From Pseudonocardia sp. ICBG1293 (lineage in GTDB: Bacteria > Actinomycetota > Actinomycetes > Mycobacteriales > Pseudonocardiaceae): a DNA stretch of 64,000 nt. Each line of letters begins with the position of its first letter. Position 1 is the first letter of the stretch. The notes beneath the pieces were generated by a model, which was not told the origin of the DNA, did not search any database, and saw nothing but the letters and a program-made list of their open reading frames with translations. Below are positions 9,137-18,107 of the stretch, one piece after another. A program made the position numbers and the translations under genes. The stretch is from contig NZ_JAHLEL010000060.1 of assembly GCF_020131355.1 (NCBI RefSeq), positions 1 to 64,000 of the forward strand. Reading direction: 5' to 3'.

Positions 9137-9824
9137 GGTCTTGCCTGAGTCATAGCCCCGGTCCAGGTGCAGGCACGGTCGCTCGGGCAGCGGCCCGATC
9201 ATGTCGTAGATCCCGATCAGGGTCGGTTTCAGCAACGGCGAGTCGTGGTCATTGGCGCGGGCGCTGATCAGGTGCAGCGGGATCCCCGCACCGTCGCAGA
9301 CCACGGAGCGTTTGGTGCCCTGTTTGCCCCGGTCGACCGGGTTACAGCCGGCGACCTCGCCACCGCAGGGAGCCTTGGTGATCGCTCCGTCGGCAGACAG
9401 ATCGTCGAGGTCGAGACCGATCATCTAGTCATAGCCGGCCAGCGCGGCCCGAAGGACCTGCTCCCCGACGCCGGCGGCGGCCCACTGGGCGAGACGGCGG
9501 CGGATCGTGCGGTCCGAGCAGCCGGGGGTGGCAATGCGTTCGTAGCCGCTGCCGTGCACCAACGCCGCGAGCACGTGCTCGAACACCAGGCGGTCGGGGA
9601 TACGGCGGCGGTGACATCCCCACGGATGGGCCGGGTCGAACTCCGGGCGCCGCTCTGCCTCGATCAGGGCAGCGAACTCGACCCAGAGGGGGTCGATCAG
9701 CGATTCTGGCAATAGAGGCACGGACCCTCCAGGCGACCATCAGGACATCAGCAATCCCATGATCACTTGCAGGTCCGTGTCTCTACCAACACCGACACAC
9801 GGCCACCTCTACTGCCGGACGCTC
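9137..9824 (-). pseudogene. 5' part of an IS5-type (type 3) transposase with a nonsense codon
   Basis: Coding runs leftward from ATG 9721 (MPLLPESLIDPLWVEF). It is interrupted by TAG at 9425-9427 in the context AGYD-stop-MIGLDLDDL, where related copies read AGYDQILGLDLDDL: a CAG-to-TAG change. It continues to RGYDSGKT, where the IS3 end at 9136 truncates it. The terminal repeat GAGCGTCCGGCAGTAG is intact at 9824. Confidence 0.85.
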
Positions 9825-9891
9825 TAAGACGTCGTTTCAGAAGTGGTGGGCCCGGTTCTGCCGGTGACGGCGGGGCTGGCAGCATCGGCTG

Positions 9892-10484
9892 ATGGTCGCG
9901 CCTCGTGTGTCTGAGAAGACGAAGATTTTCGAGTTGGAGATCGTCCTGACCGAGGTGGTGCCGGCGGTCCGGCGTCGGGTGCAGGTGCCGGGCGAGGTCG
10001 ACTTGGCGGTGTTGCACGAGGTGGTGCAGTCAGTGATGGGCTGGACGAACTCTCATCTGCACGAGTTCGAGATCGTCGGGCGCCGCTACGGGATCCCAGA
10101 CCCGGACTGGCCCGGACAGGATGTCGCCGACGAGACGAAAGAGAAGCTGTTTCGGCTGGTCAAGGCTGGTGACCGGTTCGGTTACGTCTACGACTTCGGT
10201 GACAACTGGGCCCACGAGATCACCGTCGAGGCGGTCGCGGCCGTCGAGCCGGGAGTGTGCTATCCGCGATGCGTCGCCGGGCAGGGGGCGTGCCCGCCCG
10301 AGGACGTCGGCGGGATCGGGGGTATGAGGACTTCCAGGCCGTGCTCGCCGACCCTGACCATCCCGACCGCGCCGAGCGCCTGGAGTGGGCGGGCGGGCCG
10401 TTCGACCCGCACCGCTTCGACCCTGACGAGGCCGACCGGGCCTTGGAGTGGCTGGCCTGGCGGCCGCTGGCCCCGACCTCGTAG
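9892..10484 (+). pseudogene. pRiA4b ORF-3-like passenger gene of the IS, frameshifted
   Basis: Compared with the intact 197-aa copy at 37415-38008, a G6 run in the GGIGGYEDF region is G5 here (about 10317-10322). The frame shifts after PPEDVGGIGG, and the remaining 55 codons (FQAVLADPDHPDRAERLEW to WRPLAPTS) are in another frame ending at 10484. The first 140 residues keep the family landmarks MGWTNSHLHEFEI, YDFGDNWAHEI and GQGACPPEDVGG. Confidence 0.85.
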
Positions 10485-10515
10485 GCGAGTGCCTCAGCGA
10501 GGGCTGGGTCGACCA

Positions 10516-11355
10516 TCACTTCGGCTTCGGCTTGGTGAGGCGGCGGTGGCAGATCAGGGCGCAGGCCAGCGATAACAGCGCGGTGATCGTGGATTCGGCG
10601 CGGTCGTAGCGCAGCGCGAGGCGGCGGAAGTCCAGCAGCCAGGACATGGTGCGCTCGACGACCCAGCGGACCCGCCCGAGCCGGGTGGAGTCCTCGATCC
10701 CGCGCCGGGCGATCCGCACCCCGATCCCACGCCCACTCAGGTAGCGGCGGCAGCGGGGATAGTCGTAGCCCTTGTCGGCGTGCACCTTGTCCGGCCGACG
10801 TCGCGGACGCCCCGGCTGTCCCGCCCGTTCGCGGACGCCGGGGTTGGTGTCCAGCAGCGGGGCGAGCATCCGACTGTCGTGGGTGTTCGCCCCGGTGACC
10901 AGCGCATGCAGCGGGAGCCCGCCTCGGTCGCAGAGCACGTGGTACTTGCTGCCCGCCTTCCCGCGATCGGTCGGCGAGGGCCCGGTGGCCTCGCCGCGGC
11001 GCTTGGCCCGCACGCTCACGCTGTCCACCGCCGCCCGCGACCAGTCCAGCAGGCCCTGCTGGGCGAGGCGGTCGAGCATCACCCGGTGCAGCTGGGCCCA
11101 GACCCCGGCCTGCTGCCACTGCCGTAGCCGCCGCCAGCAGGTCACTCCGGACCCACAGCCGAGCTCGGCGGGCAGCGCGTTCCAGCTGATCCCGGTCTTG
11201 AGCACGAACACGATCCCGGCCAGAGCGGCCCGATCCGGCACCCGCGGACGGCCTGTCCGTCCCCGCTTGTGCTTGCGCGGCTTGGGCAGCAGCGGCTCCA
11301 CCAGCGCCCACAGCTCGTCGCTCACCAATCGCTCGACACAAGATCGCCGCGCCAC
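10516..11355 (-). CDS. IS5-family transposase (type 1)
   Basis: 279 residues, starting GTG at 11355. DUF4096-like N-terminus (LVSDELWALVEPLLPKP, RTGRPRVPDRAALAGI), then a DDE_Tnp_1 core with AAVDSVSVRAKRRGE (Asp), KVHADKGYDYPRCRRYL (Asp) and WVVERTMSWLLDFRRLA (Glu). Intact, with identical intact copies at 36544-37383 and 45595-46434. It probably also acts on the MITEs described below, which share its terminal repeats. Confidence 0.92.
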   Translation of the reverse strand: MARRSCVERLVSDELWALVEPLLPKPRKHKRGRTGRPRVPDRAALAGIVFVLKTGISWNALPAELGCGSGVTCWRRLRQWQQAGVWAQLHRVMLDRLAQQGLLDWSRAAVDSVSVRAKRRGEATGPSPTDRGKAGSKYHVLCDRGGLPLHALVTGANTHDSRMLAPLLDTNPGVRERAGQPGRPRRRPDKVHADKGYDYPRCRRYLSGRGIGVRIARRGIEDSTRLGRVRWVVERTMSWLLDFRRLALRYDRAESTITALLSLACALICHRRLTKPKPK

Positions 11356-11426
11356 GACCGGACATGATCAGCTACCAGCGCCGATCCACACAGGACCGAC
11401 ACGCCGACTTCTGAAACGACCTCTAA

Positions 11427-11872
11427 TCTGAGCCAAGTCGGGTTTCAACGTGCGTTGGTGGCCGTGGGTGACTTCGTCGCGCAGGGCGGTGGCGAGGTCG
11501 CGGTCGGGCACGACGACGAACACCGAGAGCTCTTTCTCTCCGGAGCGGCCGTGGGCCCACAGTCCCCAGCAGCCCTGGCCGCCGGAGGGGGCGTGATCGG
11601 GTAGGGGGCCGATGGTGGTGTGGACGGTCCACCCGAACTGCGGGTCCAGGCTGGCCAGGCCCTCGAACCCGGCCGTGGCGGCGGTGTCGGTGGTGGCGGC
11701 GTGGCGGAAGGCGGTCTCGTCGTCGGCGGCCATCGCCGCGACCCGCGGGTCGAGATCGCGCGTGTACTGGGCGCCCCGGCGCAGCGCGGCCTGCTGGTCG
11801 CTGAACGCCGCCCGGCCCTGGTCGAGGCGGTGTTGACGCAGGGTGGTCGCGATGGTCAACGCGAGGCACCTG
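11427..11872 (-). pseudogene. Internal fragment of an unknown gene between mobile elements
   Basis: A single high-GC3 frame of about 148 codons (TIATTLRQHRLDQGRAAF ... ELSVFVVVPDRDLATAL ... LKPDLAQIR), without its own start or stop: it is cut by the IS5 end at 11423 and by an IS5 type 4 remnant near 11873. I do not recognise the family. Its left-edge sequence TCTGAGCCAAGTCGGG recurs at 50235, next to a MITE. Confidence 0.45.
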
Positions 11873-12006
11873 AACTCAAACGCTGACATGTCCTGTACCG
11901 GCTCCGCTGCTGCCCCCGCCGCGCAGACATCGTCATCGCCGCGACCACCGTCCTGAACCGGATCGAAACCCGCCGCTGACCAGCAGAATCACGATGGAAA
12001 AGGCTG
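11873..12006 (+). mobile_element. 3' terminal fragment of the type 4 IS5-like element, inverted relative to the next copy
   Basis: About 130 bp matches, in reverse, the 3' end of the element at 12212-13058: CTGAACTCAAACGCTGACAT, the coding end ..VLNRIETRR-stop and the terminal repeat. Together they form a long inverted repeat with a 205-bp centre (12007-12211) in which I see no gene. Confidence 0.75.
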
Positions 12007-12211
12007 GCTGATCTCGAGTTCCCGGCCCCGGGCCTCCAGACAGGGCCCCGGGGTCAAGCCCACCCGATAGCGGGATTTATGGCGCGGCACTCACTAAAGC
12101 ATGGTTATTGTTAACGACAGTTGGCAGCATAGGTTCGTCCGCTCCTGACGCAGAGCAGCAGGACGGTCGCGGGTATGCGTGAGGAAGAGTTGTGATGGGG
12201 GACCGATAAAG
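12007..12211. other. Spacer between inverted IS5-like ends, no gene seen
   Basis: 205 bp of lower-GC sequence including TAAAGCATGGTTATTGTTAA. It holds no open frame with coding-like GC3. It is probably old host DNA trapped between the two IS remnants. Confidence 0.4.
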
Positions 12212-13058
12212 GAGCCTTTTCATCGTGATTCTGCTGGTCAGCGGCGGGTTTCGATCCGGTTCAGGACGGTGGTCGCGGCGATGACGATGTCTGCGCGGCG
12301 GGGGCAGCAGCGGAGCCGGTACAGGACATGTCAGCGTTTGAGTTCAGGGACGACCTGCTCGACCCGGTACCGGATACGCCAGGTTCACTGTTTTCTGCCC
12401 GGCCGACGAGCGAGGGCGGGGGCGGACTCGGTGACGCTTGTACGGGGTCCGCACCGTTCCACCAGCGCCTTGGTAGGCCTTGTCTGCCCAGGTCTCGATG
12501 TTCCGACTGGTCACCATGGTGACCACGCCGGTTTGGCGGGCGGCGGTCACATCGTGGGTGGACCCGGGCAACGGTGGGGAAGCCCAGATCAGCCGGCCGA
12601 ACGGGTCGGCGAGGACCTGCACGTTCACGCCGTGACGGCGATGCCGCCCGGAGTAGTAGCGACGCTGCCTAGCGACTCGGTCAATCGGGATCAGCGTTCT
12701 ATCCAGGATCGCCCAGGCCAGAGCCCCGATTCGATGTCCGAGCCGGTCGATGTCCTCAGCCAGGGTGGCGAGCAGGGGCAGAGTGTCGCGGACGTAGCGC
12801 CAGGCGGTACTGGTCGCGACCCCGAACCCGGCGGCAAGCCGGGCGTAGGTGTCGCCGTTGCGCGGGTGAGCAAGCACGAGCAGGGCCTACTGACGGGCGG
12901 TGATCCGCCACCACCGTCCAGCACTGTCACGTCGCTGCCGGCGGATCATGGTGCCGAGCTGGGCAAGAGTGTGGGTCGACACCGCGACCGCAGCAGGATA
13001 GGACAACACGCCGCTCTCTCCGCCCCGCTGACCAGCGGATTCACGATTAAAAAGGCTC
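12212..13058 (-). mobile_element. IS5-like element, type 4 (DDE_Tnp_4 group), about 847 bp
   Basis: Terminal repeats GAGCCTTTTCATCGTGATTC on the left and its near-copy on the right (GAGCCTTTTTAATCGTGAAT as reverse complement), continuing to CTGGTCAGCGG. It contains one leftward transposase gene that is broken. No convincing target duplication. Confidence 0.8.
12240..12960 (-). pseudogene. DDE_Tnp_4-type transposase, degraded
   Basis: Visible parts are an HTH (YARLAAGFGVATSTAWRYV), LDRTLIPIDRV (first Asp), YYSGRHRRHGVNVQVLADP, PGSTHDVTAARQTG and DKAYQGAGGTVRTPYKRHR. The C-terminal block is in another frame and interrupted by TGA where TGG (Trp) is expected: ELKR-stop-HVLYRLRCCPRR. The 11873 fragment shares the same TGA, so the mutation preceded the duplication. 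Confidence 0.75.
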
Positions 13059-13254
13059 AAGGAAGTAGCCGCCAGACTACTAGCTCGTCGGATTTCGGGC
13101 GGGTGAGGTTGACATACCTCGGAGACCTGAGTGGCATCGTTGACCGACGACTTTGGCTGATCGTAGCGCTGTTCCTTGGTTTATGCCGTGACGGCCCCGT
13201 TGGGGTAAGACCGGGTACGTCCCAAGGGACTGTGAGCTGCACAGATGCCCCTTA
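13059..13254. other. Short host spacer, no gene seen
   Basis: 196 bp between the type 4 IS end and the first 121-bp MITE. No frame with convincing codon bias and no clear promoter or terminator. Confidence 0.4.
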
Positions 13255-13375
13255 GAGGTCATTTCAGAACGAGGTCGACGTGTCTGTTGTAGACGACAAG
13301 CGGCTATCTGACCTGCCGTTTGATCTGTCGTCGAGGGGTCAATGGAAACTCGACAAGTCGTTCTGAAACGACCTC
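13255..13375 (+). repeat. 121-bp MITE, family 1, copy 1
   Basis: Begins GAGGTCATTTCAGAACGA and ends with the reverse of GAGGTCGTTTCAGAACGA (one mismatch), flanked by TTA on both sides. It contains no complete gene. The ends match those of the type 1 IS5 element (GAGGTCGTTTCAGAAGT), so that transposase is the likely mobiliser. Six further near-identical copies lie in the window. Confidence 0.92.
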
Positions 13376-13378
13376 TTA

Positions 13379-13499
13379 GAGGTTGTCGCAGAAGTCTCGC
13401 GAACAAGATCGCCGGTCGAGCGGCCGGTTTCACTGCCAGCCGATCCCTGTTTCAGCCGGCGCCCACGACACAGAGACCAAGGACTTCTGCAATAATCTC
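13379..13499 (+). repeat. 121-bp MITE, family 2
   Basis: Left end GAGGTTGTCGCAGAAGTC, right end reverse of GAGATTATTGCAGAAGTC, TTA on both sides (13376-13378, 13500-13502). The length equals family 1 but the interior is unrelated, with a GCCGGTCGAGCGGCCGG hairpin. The ends are a degenerate form of the same IS5 type 1 repeat. It sits 34 bp upstream of the mgtC-like start. Confidence 0.8.
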
Positions 13500-13533
13500 T
13501 TAGCTACTACCAGGTAGAAAGGAGCGGACGTAA

Positions 13534-14256
13534 ATGGAGATTGCGGAGATGCTCCTCCGCCTGGGCGCTGGTGTCGGGCTGGGTACACTTATTGGGTTCG
13601 AGCGCCAGTACCGCGCCCGGATGGCTGGGTTGCGTACTAACGCCCTCGTGGCGGCAGGTGCGGCGTTGTTTGTGTTGTTATCTGCATACGGATTCGGCGG
13701 GAGCACCGCTGATCCGACCAGGGTTGCGGCGCAGATTGTGTCCGGCATTGGGTTTCTCGGAGCTGGGGTGATCCTGCGCGACGGTCTGACCGTGCGCGGG
13801 TTGAACACTGCTGCCACTCTGTGGTGCTCGGCTGCGGTGGGCTCGCTGGCTGGCGCCGGGCTCTACGAGATCGCGGTGGCTGGGACGGTGGTGGTGGTGG
13901 TGGTCAACGTGGTGCTGCGTCCGTTGGGTCGGGTGGTGGACCGCCGGCCGGACACTGGGCGGGAGGCACCGGCGAGGTACACGTTCCGCGCCGTTACCCA
14001 AGATAAGAGTGAAGCACACGTGCGGAACCTGTTGGTGCAGGACCTGTCCCGCACTGACTTTGCGTTGCAGTCGGTTGAGAGCAGGAACGCTGGCGCCGTC
14101 AACTTGGTGGAGGTATGTGCGGCGCTGACCGCCGAGCAACGCGATGACAAACAGATGGAGGCTGCTGTCAGCCGACTATCCCTTGAGCCATCGGTGACCA
14201 GCGTCCGCTGGCAGGTTGACGACCGCTGCTCCGGCCGCGACGAGGAAGACAGGTAG
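13534..14256 (+). CDS. mgtC-like: MgtC/SapB family membrane protein
   Basis: 240 residues. Four to five hydrophobic segments in the first 135 residues carry the family signatures GTLIGFERQYRARMAGLRT, GIGFLGAGVILRDG and VRGLNTAATLWCSAAVG. A soluble C-terminal ACT-like domain (about 150-232) follows. MgtC proteins support growth or virulence under low Mg2+ and modulate ATP synthase or transport rather than being Mg2+ pumps themselves. The start is supported by AAGGAG 12 bases upstream. It is the first gene of an operon, 6 bases before the ABC permease. Only 34 bp separate it from a MITE, so its native promoter region is displaced or MITE-derived. Confidence 0.9.
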   Translation: MEIAEMLLRLGAGVGLGTLIGFERQYRARMAGLRTNALVAAGAALFVLLSAYGFGGSTADPTRVAAQIVSGIGFLGAGVILRDGLTVRGLNTAATLWCSAAVGSLAGAGLYEIAVAGTVVVVVVNVVLRPLGRVVDRRPDTGREAPARYTFRAVTQDKSEAHVRNLLVQDLSRTDFALQSVESRNAGAVNLVEVCAALTAEQRDDKQMEAAVSRLSLEPSVTSVRWQVDDRCSGRDEEDR

Positions 14257-14262
14257 TCCGCG

Positions 14263-16005
14263 ATGTCCTCACTACGCATATTCTTTCCCGCCCGCGGGGT
14301 TCTTACCCATCCCGGGCGCACCGCTGCCGACGTAATTGTGTTCCTCGGAGCTGCTGTCCTGTTATGGCTGATTGTGCGGCTTGCTTACGGCACAACAGCG
14401 CCTTGGGAAGCAGAAACCGCACCGTCCGCAGTGTCCACCGATCCGTCGAACCTTCCGTACTACGCGGGGCGTTCGCTGCTACGGATGTTCGCCGCGCTCG
14501 CGGTCTCGGTGATCTTCACCTTCGTTTACGCTACGGCTGCGGCGCGGCTGCGGCGTGCAGAGAAGGTGATGCTACCCATTCTAGACATTCTCCAGTCTGT
14601 TCCAGTCCTGGGCTTCCTCGCGGTTACGATCACCGGGTTCATCATGCTGTTCCCCGGGTCGGAGCTGGGGTTGGAGTTCGCGTCGATCTTCGCGATCTTC
14701 ACCTCACAGGCGTGGAACATGACCTTCGCCTTCTATCACTCGCTATCCACTCAGCCCCGTGAACTCGACGAGGCGGCGCGGTTGCTGCGGTTGTCGCGGT
14801 GGCAGCGGTTCTGGCGGTTCGACGTCCCCAGCGGCATGATTCCGCTGGTCTGGAACGGAATGATGAGCTTCGGCGGGGGTTGGTTCTTCCTAACGGCCTC
14901 GGAAGCCCTCAGCGTCAACAACCAGAGCTACGCGTTACCCGGCATCGGCGCCTTTGTCGCGGCCGCAAGCGACCGCGGCGAACTCGACAAGGTCTTCCTC
15001 GCGATCGTGGTGATGATCGTCATGGTGATCGGAGTGAATGTACTGTTCTGGCGGCCGTTGACCGCTTGGGCCGAGCGCTTCCGCGTCGAGGAGTCCGAGG
15101 CGGCCGAGGGCCCCCGCAGCCTCACTCTCGACCTGCTCCGTCGCTCTCGCATCCCCACCATGCTGGGCGTGGTCTTCGCGCCGCTGGTGCACCCGATCGA
15201 TCGAGGCATGGCCGTGTTCGGGCTCGCCGAGTACCCACTGCGCACTTCCTCGGTGCGCCGCCGCGCAGAGGATGCGATCTTCGCGGTAGTGGTATCGATA
15301 GCTATCGCCTACGCGCTATACCACATGGTCGTTTTCATCGCCGGCACCACCGGCTTCGCCGAGGTCGGGCACGCCCTGTTCCTCGGATTGATCACCTTCG
15401 CCCGCGTCATCGCGCTCATCGCCGTATCCACGCTCGTCTGGGTACCCATCGGGGTCTGGATCGGGCTCAACCCGCGCGTGTCCAGGCTTGCTCAACCCGT
15501 CGTCCAGGTGCTGGCCAGTTTCCCGGCGAACTTCCTGTTCCCACTCATCACCGCTGTGCTGGTGGCCACCGGTATCTCCTTGGACTGGGGCGGCATCTTA
15601 CTCATGGCCCTCGGGGCGCAGTGGTACATTCTGTTCAACGTCATCGCGGGCGCCTCCGCCACACCGAACGACCTTCGCGAGGCAGCCAACAGCCTCCAAC
15701 TCACAGGAGGCCTGCGGTGGCGCAAGCTGATCCTCCCAGCGATCTTTCCCAGCTACGTGACCGGTGGCATCACCGCTGCTGGCGGCGCCTGGAACGCGTC
15801 CATCGTTGCCGAAATCGTGTCGTACGACGGTCTCACTCTCACCGCCACCGGACTGGGTGCCTACATCAGCGAAGCTACCGGCACTGGAAACGCTGGCCAG
15901 ATCCTCGTCGGCGTTGCCGTCATGAGCTTCTACGTCGTCGGCCTCAACCGCCTGGTATGGCGCCCTCTCTACGCCCTGTCTGAACGCCGCTTCTCTCTGT
16001 CCTGA
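14263..16005 (+). CDS. ABC transporter permease, duplicated (two BPD_transp_1 domains)
   Basis: 580 residues, twice the usual length of a SsuC/TauC permease. Two homologous halves (about 1-285 and 300-580) each have about six membrane segments and an EAA-like loop: ELDEAARLLRLSRWQRFWR in the first, DLREAANSLQLTGGLRWRK in the second. It would form the whole membrane channel in one chain with two copies of the ATPase encoded next. The family belongs to the nitrate/sulfonate/taurine type, but the substrate is not evident and no periplasmic binding protein gene is adjacent. The start lies 6 bases after mgtC. Confidence 0.9.
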   Translation: MSSLRIFFPARGVLTHPGRTAADVIVFLGAAVLLWLIVRLAYGTTAPWEAETAPSAVSTDPSNLPYYAGRSLLRMFAALAVSVIFTFVYATAAARLRRAEKVMLPILDILQSVPVLGFLAVTITGFIMLFPGSELGLEFASIFAIFTSQAWNMTFAFYHSLSTQPRELDEAARLLRLSRWQRFWRFDVPSGMIPLVWNGMMSFGGGWFFLTASEALSVNNQSYALPGIGAFVAAASDRGELDKVFLAIVVMIVMVIGVNVLFWRPLTAWAERFRVEESEAAEGPRSLTLDLLRRSRIPTMLGVVFAPLVHPIDRGMAVFGLAEYPLRTSSVRRRAEDAIFAVVVSIAIAYALYHMVVFIAGTTGFAEVGHALFLGLITFARVIALIAVSTLVWVPIGVWIGLNPRVSRLAQPVVQVLASFPANFLFPLITAVLVATGISLDWGGILLMALGAQWYILFNVIAGASATPNDLREAANSLQLTGGLRWRKLILPAIFPSYVTGGITAAGGAWNASIVAEIVSYDGLTLTATGLGAYISEATGTGNAGQILVGVAVMSFYVVGLNRLVWRPLYALSERRFSLS

Positions 16006-16028
16006 CCCTACGGGCCCTGGAGGTTTCC

Positions 16029-17342
16029 ATGTCTAGCAACGAACTACTCGTCTCCGTCGAGAACATCGACAAGAGCTTCACCGGTTCCGCAGGCGACGAA
16101 CTACCGGTTCTTGAAAACGTCACCCTCGAGCTACGCGCGGGGGAGATCGTAGCGCTGCTCGGTCGGTCCGGTTCGGGAAAATCCACTCTGCTCCGCATGA
16201 TCGCCGGGTTGATCGCCCCCACCCGTGGTTCGGTGCGCTACTGCGGGATCGAACTCAACGGTGCCAATCCCAGCACCGCCATGGTCTTCCAGACCTTTGC
16301 CCTCATGCCATGGCTGACAGTTCAGGACAACGTCGAACTCGGCCTCGCCGCTCGCGGCGTCGCCCCCCGCCACCGGCGCGAACGTGCACTGAAGGCGATC
16401 GACATGATCGGCCTCGATGGGTTCGAGTCCGCCTATCCCAAAGAACTCTCCGGTGGAATGCGCCAGCGTGTCGGGTTCGCACGCGCCTTGGTGCTCGAGC
16501 CCGCCCTGCTGCTCATGGACGAGCCCTTCTCCGCGCTCGACGTACTCACCGCCGAGAACCTCCGCAATGAACTCATGAGCCTGTGGGCCACCGAACACTT
16601 CCCCACCAAGGGGATCTGCATCGTCACTCACAACATCGAAGAAGCCGTCCTGCTCGCCGACCGCATCCTCGTCCTGGGCGCCAACCCCGGTCACATCCGC
16701 GACGAAATTCACGTCGATCTCCCGCGATCCCGCGACCGCAAGTCCGCTCCATTCGATATAGCAGTGGACCGGCTCTACGAGCTGGTCACCGGCGGCGAAC
16801 CCGGCACAGTCGAACTCGAACCCACCGAAGCCACCCCCACCGCTCGACCTCTCCCCACCGCATCCGTCGGCGGTATAGCCGGACTAACCGAAATTCTCTA
16901 CGCCAAGGGCGGGCGTGCTGATCTGGCCGACATCGCTGCCGTCCTCACGTTCGAAATCGACGACCTGCTGCCGATCATCGACGCCGCTACCATGCTCGAC
17001 TTCGTCCGCGTCGAAGGCGGCAACCTTATCGGCACACCCATCGGCAAGGAATTCGCCACCTCAGACATCCAGCGCAGCAAGCAGATCTTCGCCCGACAGG
17101 CCCACCACCGTGTACCCCTGGTCCGTACCATCTGCCAAGCCTTGGCCAGCAGCTCCACCGGTAAATTGCGCGCCGGTTTCTTTCGTGACCTGCTGCGCCG
17201 CGGCTTCGGTCTCGACGATGCCCGGCAGCAGCTCGACACCGCTATCGACTGGGGGCGCTACGCCGAACTGTACGACTACAACACCACCAGCGACACGATC
17301 ACTACCGATCAGGAAGTCAATTTCCGCCCAACCACCAGCTGA
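16029..17342 (+). CDS. ABC transporter ATP-binding protein with AAA-associated C-terminal domain
   Basis: 437 residues. The ABC domain (about 5-250) has Walker A GRSGSGKST, Q-loop VFQTFALMPW, signature LSGGMRQRVG, Walker B LLLMDEPF and His switch VTHNIEE. A linker rich in Pro/Thr leads to an AAA_assoc_C-type domain (about 280-430) with a winged-helix look (LADIAAVLTFEIDDLLPIID). Such ATPases are usually paired with the double-length permease seen here. The RBS GGAGG lies 8 bases before ATG. The third domain may sense state or couple to MgtC; that is inference. Confidence 0.9.
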   Translation: MSSNELLVSVENIDKSFTGSAGDELPVLENVTLELRAGEIVALLGRSGSGKSTLLRMIAGLIAPTRGSVRYCGIELNGANPSTAMVFQTFALMPWLTVQDNVELGLAARGVAPRHRRERALKAIDMIGLDGFESAYPKELSGGMRQRVGFARALVLEPALLLMDEPFSALDVLTAENLRNELMSLWATEHFPTKGICIVTHNIEEAVLLADRILVLGANPGHIRDEIHVDLPRSRDRKSAPFDIAVDRLYELVTGGEPGTVELEPTEATPTARPLPTASVGGIAGLTEILYAKGGRADLADIAAVLTFEIDDLLPIIDAATMLDFVRVEGGNLIGTPIGKEFATSDIQRSKQIFARQAHHRVPLVRTICQALASSSTGKLRAGFFRDLLRRGFGLDDARQQLDTAIDWGRYAELYDYNTTSDTITTDQEVNFRPTTS

Positions 17343-17418
17343 GGGGCCTGTGCAAGGACCGGTGGTTCCGGCCCGACACGCCAGACCTCAGCGTCTGGCG
17401 GGATGGGCACTGTGAGTG

Positions 17419-17640
17419 ATGACATCGGACCTTGTGGGTTCAGCCAAGGATGAGACGGGGTCGGGTCGGCAGCTCTCGCCCGAGCAGGCGGCTGCGGCGG
17501 CGATGGTGGCCGACGGGCGGGCGCGCGGTCTGGAGTTGACCGGCCCGGACGGGTTGTTGAAACTGTTCACCAAGAACGTGCTCGAAACCGCGCTTGGTGA
17601 GGAGATGACCGAGCACCTCGGCCATGAGAAGAACCGGGTC
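17419..17640 (+). pseudogene. IS256-family transposase N-terminal fragment
   Basis: From ATG 17419 the frame reads a typical IS256 mutator-type N-terminus: TGPDGLLKLFTKNVLETALG followed by EEMTEHLGHEKN. Coding agreement stops at about 17640, where IS1634-like sequence begins in another frame. The catalytic domain is absent. Confidence 0.8.
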
Positions 17641-17812
17641 GAAGTTGGCCGCGAGTCGACCGCTTCGTGCGCCTCGACGCCGGTGACGCCGAGGTCGACT
17701 GGGGCCTGGTCGAGCGGGCACGGCAGCTCGCCGGGCTCAAGGGGTATGTCACCAACCTGGCCGAGTCCACCATGGACGGCGCGGCGGTGGTCGCCGCCTA
17801 TCAGGGGTGGGA
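17641..17812 (+). pseudogene. IS1634-family transposase internal fragment
   Basis: A short frame with RFVRLDAGDAEVDWGLVERA, LAGLKGYVTNL and TMDGAAVVAAYQGW, the pattern of the C-terminal catalytic region of IS1634 transposases. It is bounded by IS256 and Tn3 remnants. It is a different copy from those at 7254 and 43903, which lack this region. Confidence 0.65.
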
Positions 17813-17937
17813 ACCGAATACGTCAGAAACGGGCTGCGACTTGATGTAGCCGCTGGTCCGGGTAGGGCCGTGTAGCGAGGTGCGGTCGCTGGTTATGGTG
17901 TGCGGGTCCGGTTGGTGATCTTGCTGGGATGTCGGGT

Positions 17938-18068
17938 TGGCGTCGATTGATCGCACGGCGTACCCGCGGTTCAAGCGTGCGGTGTCGGTGCGGGAGTTGG
18001 CCGAGGCGTTCACGCCCACGCCGGACGAGGTCTCGTGGGCACGGGGCAAGACGCAGTCGGAGTCGCAT
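17938..18068 (+). pseudogene. Tn3-family transposase N-terminal fragment (DUF4158)
   Basis: Reads ASIDRTAYPRFKRAVSVREL then AEAFTPTPDEVSWARG, the N-terminal DUF4158 region of Tn3-type transposases. It is truncated after KTQSESH by the IS3 end at 18069. It differs from the full Tn3 transposase at 25954. Confidence 0.7.
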
Positions 18069-18107
18069 TGAGCTTGGCCCCGTAGTCCGGACACCGACGG
18101 TGTGGGG

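Larger units (their letters stand above)
9828..11423 (-). mobile_element. IS5-type element, type 1, with passenger gene, copy 1 (1596 bp)
   Basis: Ends are GACGTCGTTTCAGAAGT (left) and the reverse of ACTTCTGAAACGACCTC (right), 16/17 matching. TAA on both sides (9825-9827, 11424-11426) fits the 3-bp TNA target duplication of IS5 subgroups. It carries a leftward transposase and, convergent to it, a pRiA4b ORF-3-like passenger gene. Copies: 36476-38072 and 44907-46502. Confidence 0.9.

Noticed and set aside
13500..13533. Mg2+ riboswitch (M-box) upstream of the mgtC-like gene
   Set aside because: Only 34 bp remain between the MITE and the start codon, far too short, and no M-box consensus was seen.
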